Below, in pieces: positions 1 through 7,561 of a DNA stretch of 46,418 bases. This DNA is from Rhizobiales bacterium CCH10-E5 (GTDB taxonomy: Bacteria; Pseudomonadota; Alphaproteobacteria; Rhizobiales; Beijerinckiaceae). The translations under genes and the position numbers were made by a program. The stretch is from the NCBI GenBank assembly GCA_001556125.1, contig LSIG01000103.1, positions 1-46,418 of the forward strand, written 5' to 3'. Below the pieces are notes generated by a model. It was not told where the DNA came from. It worked only from the letters and a program-made list of their open reading frames with translations, and ran no database searches. Position 1 is the first letter of the stretch. The number at the start of each line of letters is the position of its first letter.

Positions 1-439
1 GTGGAGGGTGAAGTGGCGACCGGCGCAGGCAGTCGGACATCCCCAGCTTCTCGCTCCGATCGGCCCGTTCCATGCCAGGTTTTGGGCCCTGCCCTCGAAA
101 GCGTGAGCGATGGGTCGGGAACGAGCGCGCAGCAGCACGACACACCGTAGCGGATGGCCGTGTGGTTTACGTTCACTCTCCAGACTGAGTTCGTCAGATC
201 TCACAATCTGCGCTGATCGGCGAGCCGTGGAAAGGTGTCTTCCCGACTCGATCATTGATGCTCCAGACGCGGGAAATAGCGGACCGTGTCCACAACCTGC
301 TCGAGTTTGCCACTGCGCATGCTCGCCGGAGAACCACCAATGCAAGATCCGCCATCCCTTGGGCCGGCGGATCCAATCCAGCTGCGGGTGCGTTGACCGT
401 TGCTTCCGGGCCCGTGCCGCTACGCAGCCCCGCCCCTCA
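1..439. other. Left-edge region without a recognisable gene
   Basis: I recognise no gene here. Short open frames exist on both strands, but their translations are Cys/Arg/Ser-rich, have no recognisable motif and look like chance frames. The right end is the region downstream of the chemoreceptor gene, which is read leftwards. I see no convincing hairpin terminator. The stretch could hold the edge of a gene lying further left. Confidence 0.4.
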
Positions 440-2521
440 TCAAAACTCTTCCCAGCCGGCATCGCCCGCGCGGCTATTGACGACCTTCTTGGTCGGCATG
501 GCGGATGCGGCGTGAGGTACCGGGGTGGCCGCCCGCGGGGCCGGGGCCTTTTTCGAGAAAGCTGCCTCGGCAAGGTGCCTCAGCCGCGCCGGCTCGGATG
601 ATGAGCGCGTGGATGGATGGCCCCCCTCATGCACATTGTCCTGCCCCGTCTTGAAGGCGGCGACGAGGTCGTTGAGCTGACGAATGCGTGTGGAGAGCGA
701 GGCCGCGGACGCCGCGCTTTCTTCCGACAGCGCCGCATTCTGTTGTGTCATCTCGTCGAGATGGGCGACGGCCTGGCTCATCTCGTCGATGCCGTTGGCC
801 TGTTCGCCGGAAGCCGCTGAGATGTCGGCTATGGTGGCCGCGACCTTCTGCGAGGCGGTAAGGATCTGGCTAAGCTGCTCGCCGGCCTGGCGCACCAGTT
901 TCACGCCCTCGCCGACCTCGCTGTTAGACGAGGAGATCAGCGCCGAGATGTCCTTGGCTGCCTCGCTGGAGCGCTGGGCGAGTGTCCGGACTTCCGAAGC
1001 GACCACCGCGAACCCCTTGCCGGCATCGCCGGCCCGCGCGGCTTCCACCGCCGCATTCAGCGCCAGCAGGTTGGTCTGGAAGGCGATGTCGTCGATCACC
1101 CGGATGATGTCGGAGATCTTCTGCGAGGCGTTCTCGATCCGGGCCATGGCATCGACTGCCTGGCCAGCAATGGCTCCGCCCGACTGGGCCGCCTTCATGG
1201 CCTCGTTGGCGATCGCCGCGGCGTTGCGTGAGGCCTGGGCCGAGGCCTTGACGGAAGCCGCGAGCTGTTCAGTTGTTGCGGCCGTCTCCTCCAGGCTCGA
1301 GGCCTGTTCCTCGGTCCGCTTGGAAAGATCATCAGCGCCGGTGTTGATCTCGCGGGCAGCCAGCCCGACATCGGCAGAGGTGAGCTGGATGGTCTTCACC
1401 GTCGAGGACATCCGCTTGACCGTCTCATTCAGAGCATTGGCCAGCTCGCCGAAGCGGCCCTGGTGATCGGCCTCGATCTGACTTGTCAGATCGCCGGCCG
1501 CCAACTGATTGGCCAGCTTCAGAATGTCAGAGGTTGCCGCATCGACTGTTGCATTGATGTTGTTGATGCCTTCTAGCAGAGGGCGGATCTCCTGGTCGGC
1601 GTCGGTCAGCGCGATGCGGGCGGAATAGTCGCCCCGGCTTGCCGCGGAGACAATGGCTCCCACCTTGCCGACGACGGCCTCCATGGCCTCCTTGCGGCTG
1701 CGCTCCTGCAGCCGAGCCGCATTCGTCCGATGCTCTTCTGCCAACTCGGCCTTTTGCCGAAGGGATTCGAGCGACTTCGCCATCATGCCGATCTCGTCGC
1801 CACGATTGAGGTAAGGCACCTTCGCTTTGAGATTGCCGCGGGTAATTTCCTCCATCGTGCCGGCAAGTGCCGCGGACGGTGTCGCTATGCTCCGAGCCAA
1901 GGCAACAGCACAACCGATCGCGGTCACCAGTGAACCGAGGATACCCAGAACCGTCGCAACGTTCGAACTCATGATGGCGTCACGTTGCGCCTCGCTGCGA
2001 ACGACGAGCAGCAACCGCTCCGCATCATCGATCTCTTTCAGCTTGGCACGGAACGCATCGAAAAGGCCCTTGCCGGCTCCCGAGCTTTCGAGCTTCTGAC
2101 CCTGTTCTCGGGTAGTCGGGTTGCCGATCAGGGCGACGGCCCGATCTGCGTGGTCCCGCTTCCAGGCCATGGCGACGCGCTCGAGTTCGGTCAAGCGGGT
2201 TTGCTGAGCCTGATTGTCGGATGTCAGCTGGCGGGCGCGCTTGAGCGAATCCTGGAACTTGATCGCCCCGCTTTTAAAAGGTTCGAGGAACTTCTCCTGG
2301 CCATCGATCAGGTATCCGCGCAGGCCGGTCTCCTGATCGACCATTCCTGCCAGCATCTCAGACGTCGTGCCGAGCACCTCATGCGTATGGGCCGTCCATC
2401 TGGCTGTTTCGCTGACGACGGAGAGGCGACTGACACTATAAAGCCCTGCCGCAGCTGCAATAAAAATGACGACACCGAAGGCGGCCATCAGCTTGCGTAT
2501 AACCTTGATGTCCTGCAACAT
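440..2521 (-). CDS. Methyl-accepting chemotaxis protein with CHASE3-like sensor domain
   Basis: Inner-membrane chemoreceptor of 693 residues that would signal to CheA/CheW. An N-terminal membrane helix (about 11-31) precedes a periplasmic CHASE3-like domain with VDQETGLRGYLI at 61-72. A second helix (about 188-208) leads into HAMP segments. The cytoplasmic coiled coil carries the nearly invariant receptor tip (IDDIAFQTNLLALNAAVEAA). The last five residues, GWEEF, fit the xWxxF pentapeptide that tethers CheR/CheB in high-abundance receptors. The ATG at 2521 is chosen because GAGGG lies 8 bases upstream; a TTG ten codons earlier has no such site. No che or flagellar gene is nearby, so it is an orphan receptor. 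The ligand is unknown. Confidence 0.93.
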   Translation of the reverse strand: MLQDIKVIRKLMAAFGVVIFIAAAAGLYSVSRLSVVSETARWTAHTHEVLGTTSEMLAGMVDQETGLRGYLIDGQEKFLEPFKSGAIKFQDSLKRARQLTSDNQAQQTRLTELERVAMAWKRDHADRAVALIGNPTTREQGQKLESSGAGKGLFDAFRAKLKEIDDAERLLLVVRSEAQRDAIMSSNVATVLGILGSLVTAIGCAVALARSIATPSAALAGTMEEITRGNLKAKVPYLNRGDEIGMMAKSLESLRQKAELAEEHRTNAARLQERSRKEAMEAVVGKVGAIVSAASRGDYSARIALTDADQEIRPLLEGINNINATVDAATSDILKLANQLAAGDLTSQIEADHQGRFGELANALNETVKRMSSTVKTIQLTSADVGLAAREINTGADDLSKRTEEQASSLEETAATTEQLAASVKASAQASRNAAAIANEAMKAAQSGGAIAGQAVDAMARIENASQKISDIIRVIDDIAFQTNLLALNAAVEAARAGDAGKGFAVVASEVRTLAQRSSEAAKDISALISSSNSEVGEGVKLVRQAGEQLSQILTASQKVAATIADISAASGEQANGIDEMSQAVAHLDEMTQQNAALSEESAASAASLSTRIRQLNDLVAAFKTGQDNVHEGGHPSTRSSSEPARLRHLAEAAFSKKAPAPRAATPVPHAASAMPTKKVVNSRAGDAGWEEF

Positions 2522-2579
2522 TTTCAAGCCCTCGACCGTGCCCGCTCGCAAATTGTCAATGGTATTTTATCGTTAACAA

Positions 2580-2597
2580 CCTAACGGTGTCCTAACG
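2580..2597 (-). promoter_or_regulatory. Tandem direct repeat upstream of the chemoreceptor gene
   Basis: Two copies of CGTTAGG (minus strand) are spaced 11 bp start to start, about one helical turn, 59-76 bases upstream of the chemoreceptor start. The pair reads TTAG-N7-TTAG, a degenerate form of the TTAA-N7-TTAA layout bound by CtrA in alphaproteobacteria. A TTGAC box overlaps the distal copy. A response-regulator site is plausible but unproven. Confidence 0.3.
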
Positions 2598-2848
2598 TCA
2601 AATCGCTTGGTGGGCGCGGTAATGGATGCCTCATCTCTCCCGTGAAGAGGTGCAAACCGCCGGTCTGGCGATAAAGCTGAAACTGCGCGTGCAGAGCCGC
2701 GGCCAGCAAGTCACGCCAACCTGCGTTTTGGACGGCCTCACCTATGAGGCAGCACGGCTTTCAATCAGCTTCTGGCCGAGGACCGTTGCGAGGACATGAC
2801 AGCTTTCCGCCCTGAGCCAAATGCCTGCTGTTGGCGCAAAGGGTCCCA
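2598..2848. other. Non-coding gap between chemoreceptor and BKACE remnant
   Basis: I find no supported gene in this gap. The open frames through it are short and lack recognisable motifs. It separates the chemoreceptor promoter region from the decayed BKACE fragment that follows, and it may itself contain degraded coding DNA that I cannot identify. Confidence 0.35.
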
Positions 2849-2986
2849 GCCTGCCTTTCCACGCACCTTCACCTCCGAAGTGCTGGCCGCCAGCCCGACG
2901 GAGGCCTCGACGAGCCGCAGCGTCTCGCCCCGATCGGCCTTCGTCCACCCGCTCCCAAAAGGAGCATCGCCCCTCAAACCCGCCTG
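2849..2986 (-). pseudogene. Decayed 3' end of a second BKACE (DUF849) gene
   Basis: Read on the minus strand, this stretch encodes a degraded copy of the last ~40 residues of the BKACE encoded at 4586-5467. DAPFGSGWTKAD then ETLRLVEA aligns with DAPFGCGRSNAD then ETVRLVEA in the intact protein, and both continue to an EV(R/K) segment. At DNA level a 23-base block differs by one base, followed by a 3-base gap. The metal-ligand Glu of the GLED motif is lost (GLRGD here) and the stop is changed to TGG. The fragment begins inside the last codons of the flavoprotein gene (stop at 2974). No start or N-terminal part remains. It probably reflects a partial duplication or an ancient second copy. Confidence 0.7.
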
Positions 2987-4578
2987 CGTCGCCAATCCGC
3001 CAGCACGGCGGTCGCCGCGTTATACCCCGGCGCGCCGGTGACGCCGCCGCCGGGATGGGCGCCCGAGCCGCAGAGATAGAGCCCCGGCACCGGCATGCGG
3101 TAATCGGCATGGCCGAGCACGGGGCGGGCCGAGAAGAGCTGGTCGAGCGTCAGCCGGCCATGGAAGATGTCGCCGCCGACCAGCCCGAAACGCGCCTCCA
3201 GATCGGCGGGGGAGAGCGCCAGCCGCCCGACCACCGCGGCCTTGAAGCCCGGCGCATAACGGTCGACCGTCTCGATCATCAGATCGGCGACCCGGTCGCG
3301 GCAGGTCTCCCAGTCGAGCCCCTCGGGCAGCACCGGCGCGACATGCTGGCAGAACAGGCTCGCGACATGGCAGCCGGGCGGGGCCAGCGTGTCGTCGAGC
3401 GTGGACGGGATCAGCATCTCGACGATCGGCTCCTGCGACCAGCCCGAGAGACGCGCCTGCGCATGGGCGCGGTCCATGTAGCCGAGGCTCGGCGCGATGA
3501 TGATGCCGGCGGTGTGATGGTCGCCGGGTTCCGGCAGGCTGGTGAAGCACGGCAGTTCCGACAACGCGACATTCATCCGGAAGGTGCCCGAGCCCGAGGC
3601 ATAGCGCGTCATCCGCTCGGTGAAATCCGCAGGCACGATCGCCGGATCGACCTTGGAGAACAGCAGCCGCGGATGGAGATTCGAGACGACCGCGCGCGCC
3701 CGCACCACATCGCCGGCCTCCGTCACCGCGCCGACCGCCCGGCCCTTTTCGCTCATGACCTCGGCGACAGGGCTGTCGAGCCGGATCGCGACGCCGGCTT
3801 CTTCGCAGGCCTTCGCCATCGCCTGCGTGATCGCGCCCATGCCGCCGATGGCGTGGCCCCAGGCGCCCTTGTTGCCGTTCACCTCGCCGAAGACATGGTG
3901 CAGCAGCACATAGGCCGAGCCCGGCGTGTAGGGGCTGGCATAGTTGCCGACGACGGAATCGAAGCCGAGCAGCGCCTTGATCGGCTCGCTCTCGAACCAG
4001 CCATCGAGCCAGTCGCCCGCCGATTTGGTGAAGAGGTCGATCACGTCGCGCTTGGCGGTGAGGTCGAGCCGCGACAGCCGCCGCGCCACCCGGCCGGCAT
4101 CGATCAGATCCGGCAGCGCCGCCAGCCAGCCGCCATCGCCGAGATTGGGCGGCGCCTGCAGCACGAGGTCGCGCAGCACGGCGGCCACCGTCTCCAGCCG
4201 CGCCTCATAGGCCGGCAGACGCTGCGCATCGCGCTCCGAGAACGCGGCGACGGAGGCCGCCGTCCGGCCCGGCCCGGCCGCGAGATGGCGCCCATCCGGC
4301 AGCGGCAGGAAGTTGGCCATGCGCCGCTCGACGATGCGCAGGCCGTGGCGGTGCAACTCCATCGCCGCGATGATCTCGGGCCGCAGCAGGCTGACCGTGT
4401 AGCTCGCGGTCGAGTTGCGGAAACCGGGATGGAACGTCTCGGTCACCGCCGCGCCGCCGACGACCCCGCGCCGCTCCAGAACCGTCACCGACAGCCCCGC
4501 CTGGGCGAGCCTGTGCGCGCAGACGAGGCCGTTATGGCCCGCGCCGAGGATCACGACATCGCAGGTCGTCGTCGCCAT
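2974..4578 (-). CDS. FAD-dependent oxidoreductase, PYROXD2/phytoene-desaturase-like
   Basis: A 534-residue flavoprotein of the amine oxidase/phytoene desaturase superfamily. The N-terminus has the FAD-binding Rossmann motif GAGHNGLVCAHRLAQAGLSV and an acidic strand end (LER) followed by GGAA. The C-terminus has the second FAD segment GLYLCGSGAHPGGGVTG. This pattern matches PYROXD2-type proteins more than carotenoid enzymes, and no other carotenoid gene is nearby. The start lies 7 bases after the BKACE stop, so the two are probably co-transcribed. Its last residues (RRRRV) are read from DNA that in another frame is the BKACE remnant, so the C-terminus may have been reshaped by that rearrangement. 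The substrate is unknown. Confidence 0.85.
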   Translation of the reverse strand: MATTTCDVVILGAGHNGLVCAHRLAQAGLSVTVLERRGVVGGAAVTETFHPGFRNSTASYTVSLLRPEIIAAMELHRHGLRIVERRMANFLPLPDGRHLAAGPGRTAASVAAFSERDAQRLPAYEARLETVAAVLRDLVLQAPPNLGDGGWLAALPDLIDAGRVARRLSRLDLTAKRDVIDLFTKSAGDWLDGWFESEPIKALLGFDSVVGNYASPYTPGSAYVLLHHVFGEVNGNKGAWGHAIGGMGAITQAMAKACEEAGVAIRLDSPVAEVMSEKGRAVGAVTEAGDVVRARAVVSNLHPRLLFSKVDPAIVPADFTERMTRYASGSGTFRMNVALSELPCFTSLPEPGDHHTAGIIIAPSLGYMDRAHAQARLSGWSQEPIVEMLIPSTLDDTLAPPGCHVASLFCQHVAPVLPEGLDWETCRDRVADLMIETVDRYAPGFKAAVVGRLALSPADLEARFGLVGGDIFHGRLTLDQLFSARPVLGHADYRMPVPGLYLCGSGAHPGGGVTGAPGYNAATAVLADWRRRRV

Positions 4579-4585
4579 GGCCGGC

Positions 4586-5467
4586 TCAGCCCACGGCCTT
4601 CAGCCGCGCCCTGACCTCGGCCACGCTGGCGGGGCGCCCGCCGGCGGCCTCGACGAGCCGCACCGTCTCCGCCACCAGATCGGCATTGCTCCGCCCGCAG
4701 CCGAAGGGCGCATCCTCCAGCCCGGCGCGCACATGCACGCCGCGCGCGACCGCGGCCGGGATCAGCCCGGTCAGATCCACGCCCAGCCCCGCGATCATCA
4801 CCGGCGCCTCGGGCGCATCCTCCGCCAGCAGCTTCAGATGCGCGTCGAGCGCCCAATCGCGCGGCGGGAAGCCCCAGGCGAAGGCGTCCGAGAACATCAG
4901 CCGGTAGATCGGCGTCGGCATGCCCGGATAGGCCTTGGCCAGCGCCGCGCCCAGCCGGGTGAAGCCGGGCTCGTAGATCGCATAGCTCGGATGGATCCCG
5001 TGCGCCTGCGCCACCGCCATTCCCTCGCGGATATGCTCGCCGGGGTTCTGGTAGATGAAGCCGGCCTCGCCTTCCGGGATTCCGTCGAACGTCGTCCAGT
5101 TGCAGGAGCCCGGATCGAGCACGCCCCATTCGACCAGCCCGCGCCTGGCCAGTTCCTCCAGATGCGTGTAGCGGCCCGAGCCGATGATGTCCCCGGCATA
5201 GCCCGAGCCGACGATGGGGATGGTCGGATAGACGATGGCGTCGACCTTCGCGCGGATGCCTTCGATCGCTTTTGCGTAGAGCTCCCAGTCGTCGCGCTGG
5301 CGCCCGGTTTCGAGGTCGTAGACATGCAGATGCACGATCGCCGCGCCGGCCTCCACCGCCGCGATCCCGTCCGCGACGATGTCGGGAATGGCGATCGGGA
5401 TGCCCGGCTGGCGCGCGACGCCCCAGGGCCCGTTGATCGCGGCCTCGATCCAGATGGGGTGGTTCAT
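4586..5467 (-). CDS. Beta-keto acid cleavage enzyme (BKACE, DUF849)
   Basis: A 293-residue TIM-barrel enzyme of the BKACE family. Members condense a beta-keto acid with acetyl-CoA and release acetoacetate and a new acyl-CoA. His46 and His48 in VHLHVYD and Glu251 in AGLEDAP correspond to the zinc ligands known in the lysine-fermentation member Kce. The start ATG overlaps the stop of the doc-like gene by four bases (ATGA), with AAGGA upstream inside doc, so translation is probably coupled to the toxin gene. The flavoprotein gene follows after 7 bases. Which keto acid is cleaved cannot be told from sequence. Two CoA ligases nearby fit a CoA-thioester catabolic route. Confidence 0.88.
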   Translation of the reverse strand: MNHPIWIEAAINGPWGVARQPGIPIAIPDIVADGIAAVEAGAAIVHLHVYDLETGRQRDDWELYAKAIEGIRAKVDAIVYPTIPIVGSGYAGDIIGSGRYTHLEELARRGLVEWGVLDPGSCNWTTFDGIPEGEAGFIYQNPGEHIREGMAVAQAHGIHPSYAIYEPGFTRLGAALAKAYPGMPTPIYRLMFSDAFAWGFPPRDWALDAHLKLLAEDAPEAPVMIAGLGVDLTGLIPAAVARGVHVRAGLEDAPFGCGRSNADLVAETVRLVEAAGGRPASVAEVRARLKAVG

Positions 5468-5859
5468 GCCGGCGCATCCTTCGGCCAGTTGTCGCGGATC
5501 CAGCGCGTCAGCCCGTCTTCCTCGACCTCGCCGGCAGCGAGCGCGAGGATGGCGGCGGCGGCGGCCGGCTCGGGCACGATGAAATCGACGTCGTTGATGT
5601 AGAGAAACGTATAGAGCGCCAGCAGGGCCGTGCGCTTGTTGCCGTCGATGAAGGGAGGGTTCTTCGCCAGGCCGAAGGCGTAAGCCGCCGCCAGCGCGGC
5701 GAGATCCGCGCCCTCATAGGACCATTTGTTGAGTGGCCTTTCGAGCGCCGACAACAGCATGCCGCGGTCGCGCAGACCGCTCCCGCCTCCGTGAATGACG
5801 AGTTGCTCGTCATGGATCGCGACGACGATCTCCTCGGACAGCCAGTTTGGCTCGGTCAT
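5464..5859 (-). CDS. doc: Doc-type Fic-fold toxin with altered catalytic motif
   Basis: A 131-residue protein of the death-on-curing (Doc) family. Phage P1 Doc is a kinase that inactivates EF-Tu. The Fic core reads NPPFIDGNKRTA at 67-78. It keeps the Asp, Gly, Asn, Lys and Arg of the HxFx(D)xNKR motif, but the expected His is Pro68 (codon CCT, one base from CAT). In P1 Doc that His is needed for toxicity, so the protein may be inactive or altered. It overlaps the antitoxin gene by four bases upstream and the BKACE gene by four bases downstream. Family membership is clear; activity is doubtful. Confidence 0.88.
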   Translation of the reverse strand: MTEPNWLSEEIVVAIHDEQLVIHGGGSGLRDRGMLLSALERPLNKWSYEGADLAALAAAYAFGLAKNPPFIDGNKRTALLALYTFLYINDVDFIVPEPAAAAAILALAAGEVEEDGLTRWIRDNWPKDAPA

Positions 5860-6128
5860 TTGGCGAGTTCGGACAGGGCGTTATGGTAGATCTTCATGCC
5901 ACGCCGAGCGGCTTCCATCGCCTTGTCGAAGTCAGGACGCTGCTTCACGAGACGGAAACCGCCCTCCGGCTGTTCGACGACATGGAGGCTGTCGCCCTCC
6001 TTCAGCCTCACCCGCGCCAGCAGTTCCTTAGGGAGAATGATGCCGAGAGAATTCCCGACCTTGCGGATCTGCAGCACATTCGTGCCGTCAGCCGGCTGGG
6101 CCTTCACGGTCTGGTCGATCTTGTTCAT
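5856..6128 (-). CDS. AbrB/MazE-type antitoxin of the Doc module
   Basis: A 90-residue antitoxin with an N-terminal swapped-hairpin AbrB DNA-binding domain (VLQIRKVGNSLGIILPKELL, about 19-38) and a charged C-terminal tail that would neutralise the partner toxin. The start has a GGAGG site close upstream. Its stop overlaps the toxin start (ATGA), the usual antitoxin-first coupled order. A near-perfect dyad lies 11-29 bases upstream of the start, consistent with autorepression. Pairing of an AbrB-fold antitoxin with a Doc toxin is common in proteobacteria. Confidence 0.9.
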   Translation of the reverse strand: MNKIDQTVKAQPADGTNVLQIRKVGNSLGIILPKELLARVRLKEGDSLHVVEQPEGGFRLVKQRPDFDKAMEAARRGMKIYHNALSELAK

Positions 6129-6138
6129 GGCGGCCTCC

Positions 6139-6157
6139 GTTATGCGAAACGTATAAC
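6139..6157 (-). promoter_or_regulatory. Probable operator of the toxin-antitoxin module
   Basis: Inverted repeat GTTATGCG-AAA-CGTATAAC, with 7 of 8 arm positions complementary around a 3-base spacer. It lies just upstream of the GGAGG ribosome site of the antitoxin gene. AbrB-type antitoxins bind such dyads alone or with the toxin to repress their own operon. The position fits; binding is inferred. Confidence 0.6.
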
Positions 6158-6188
6158 ATCATAGCCCGTCCGTGTCATGCCTCTGCCG

Positions 6189-7424
6189 TCAGCCCGTGGC
6201 AGCCACCGGCCCCTCGGCGCCTGGACGCCCCGCCCACGCCCCGTCGAACACCATCGTCGCGACCAGCCAGACCGCCAGCGCCACCGCCGCGACGCCCCCC
6301 AGTGCCAGGAAAGCCGGGCCGTAGCCGAAGGACTGCGCCACCCAGCCGCCCAGCGTCGGGCTGAGCGAGGCGCCGATGCCCTGTACCGTCATCACGGCGC
6401 CGAGTCCGACATTGAAATGCCCCGTGCCGCGCAGGATGCGGGCGACGAGGCCGGGCAATGCGACGCCGAGCAGCCCGGCCCCGACACCGTCGAGAATCTG
6501 AACGGGCACCAGCACCCAGAAGCCGGGGATCGAGGCCGCAATCAGCCCCCGCAGGGGCAGCGCCAGCAGGGCGAGCACGATGACGAAGCCATAGCCGCGG
6601 CTCTGCGCCAGCTTCGCCCCCAGCAGCGCCATCGGGATCATGGTGAGCTGCGCCACCACGACGGTCAGGGCCGTCGCGGTGCTGGGGTCGCCCTGCCCGC
6701 TCGCGACCATGGACTGGCCGAGCAGCGGCAGCATCGCGCCATTGCCGAGATGGAACAGCATCATGACCAGCGCCAGGATGCCGAGCGGCGCCGAGGTCAG
6801 CAGCATGCGCCAGCCCGAGCCCTCGCGCGCCTCCGCATCGCCAGCCTCGCAGCCGCGGGCCGCCTCATGGTCGATCGCGTCGGCCGGGATCATCAGCGCC
6901 GCGGCGATGGCCCCCACCGCCATCGCGGTCATGAACCAGAACACCGCCTGCAGCCCGAAGACATAGCCGAGCGCCCCGCCCGCCAGTGCAGCGAACATGT
7001 TGCCGCCATGGTTGAAGGCCTCGTTGCGGCCGAGCTGCTGCGCGAATCCCGCCTGCCGCACGAGGCCGAGCGTGATCGCGGCGATCGCGGGTGCGATTAC
7101 CGCCCCCGCCACGCCCTGCACGATCTGCGCGCCGATCGTGATGCTCAGGCTCGGCACATAGAGCATGGTCAGCGTCGCCGCGATGATCGCCAGCGAGGCG
7201 ACGATCATCACCGCCCGCTTGAAGCGGGTGTGATCGACCAGCGCCCCCAGCGGCGTCGTCGCCGCCATGCCGGCGAGCCCGCCCACCGTCATCACCAGGC
7301 CGATATCCTGCGGACCCCAGCCCTTCTCCTGGAGATAGACCCCGAGGAAGGGACCGAGGCCGTCGCGAACGTCGGCCATGAAGAAGTTGAGGGCATTCAG
7401 GGCAGGCAGCGACAAGGCTTGCAT
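6189..7424 (-). CDS. Major facilitator superfamily transporter
   Basis: A 411-residue integral membrane protein with about 12 predicted helices in two halves. The halves are joined by a charged central loop around 195-215 (HEAARGCEAGDAEAREGSG). The loop after helix 2 carries the MFS signature-like GALVDHTRFKRAVM. The substrate cannot be assigned. It lies upstream of the toxin-antitoxin module on the same strand with a 60-base gap, and it is divergent from the acyl-CoA ligase gene, with which it may share a control region. It could export or import an acid handled by the neighbouring CoA ligases and BKACE, which is inference from context. Confidence 0.88.
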   Translation of the reverse strand: MQALSLPALNALNFFMADVRDGLGPFLGVYLQEKGWGPQDIGLVMTVGGLAGMAATTPLGALVDHTRFKRAVMIVASLAIIAATLTMLYVPSLSITIGAQIVQGVAGAVIAPAIAAITLGLVRQAGFAQQLGRNEAFNHGGNMFAALAGGALGYVFGLQAVFWFMTAMAVGAIAAALMIPADAIDHEAARGCEAGDAEAREGSGWRMLLTSAPLGILALVMMLFHLGNGAMLPLLGQSMVASGQGDPSTATALTVVVAQLTMIPMALLGAKLAQSRGYGFVIVLALLALPLRGLIAASIPGFWVLVPVQILDGVGAGLLGVALPGLVARILRGTGHFNVGLGAVMTVQGIGASLSPTLGGWVAQSFGYGPAFLALGGVAAVALAVWLVATMVFDGAWAGRPGAEGPVAATG

Positions 7425-7561
7425 CTCCGGCGGCCCGATGGCCGGCGACGGAACGTCACCCGCCCCGGCTTTGTTCCGCCCGACAAACCTGCATGACTGG
7501 GTCTTGCCAGCGCTGCGCGGGGCACGCCAAATCCCGCGCCCCGATGAAGCAGGTGAAGCCC

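Noticed and set aside
110..601. A 163-codon plus-strand frame at the left edge
   Set aside because: It is Cys/Arg-rich, lacks homology, overlaps the end of the chemoreceptor gene on the other strand and has no ribosome site.
2974..4578. Carotenoid phytoene desaturase
   Set aside because: The FAD motifs fit the superfamily, but the C-terminal pattern is PYROXD2-like and no crt gene is nearby.
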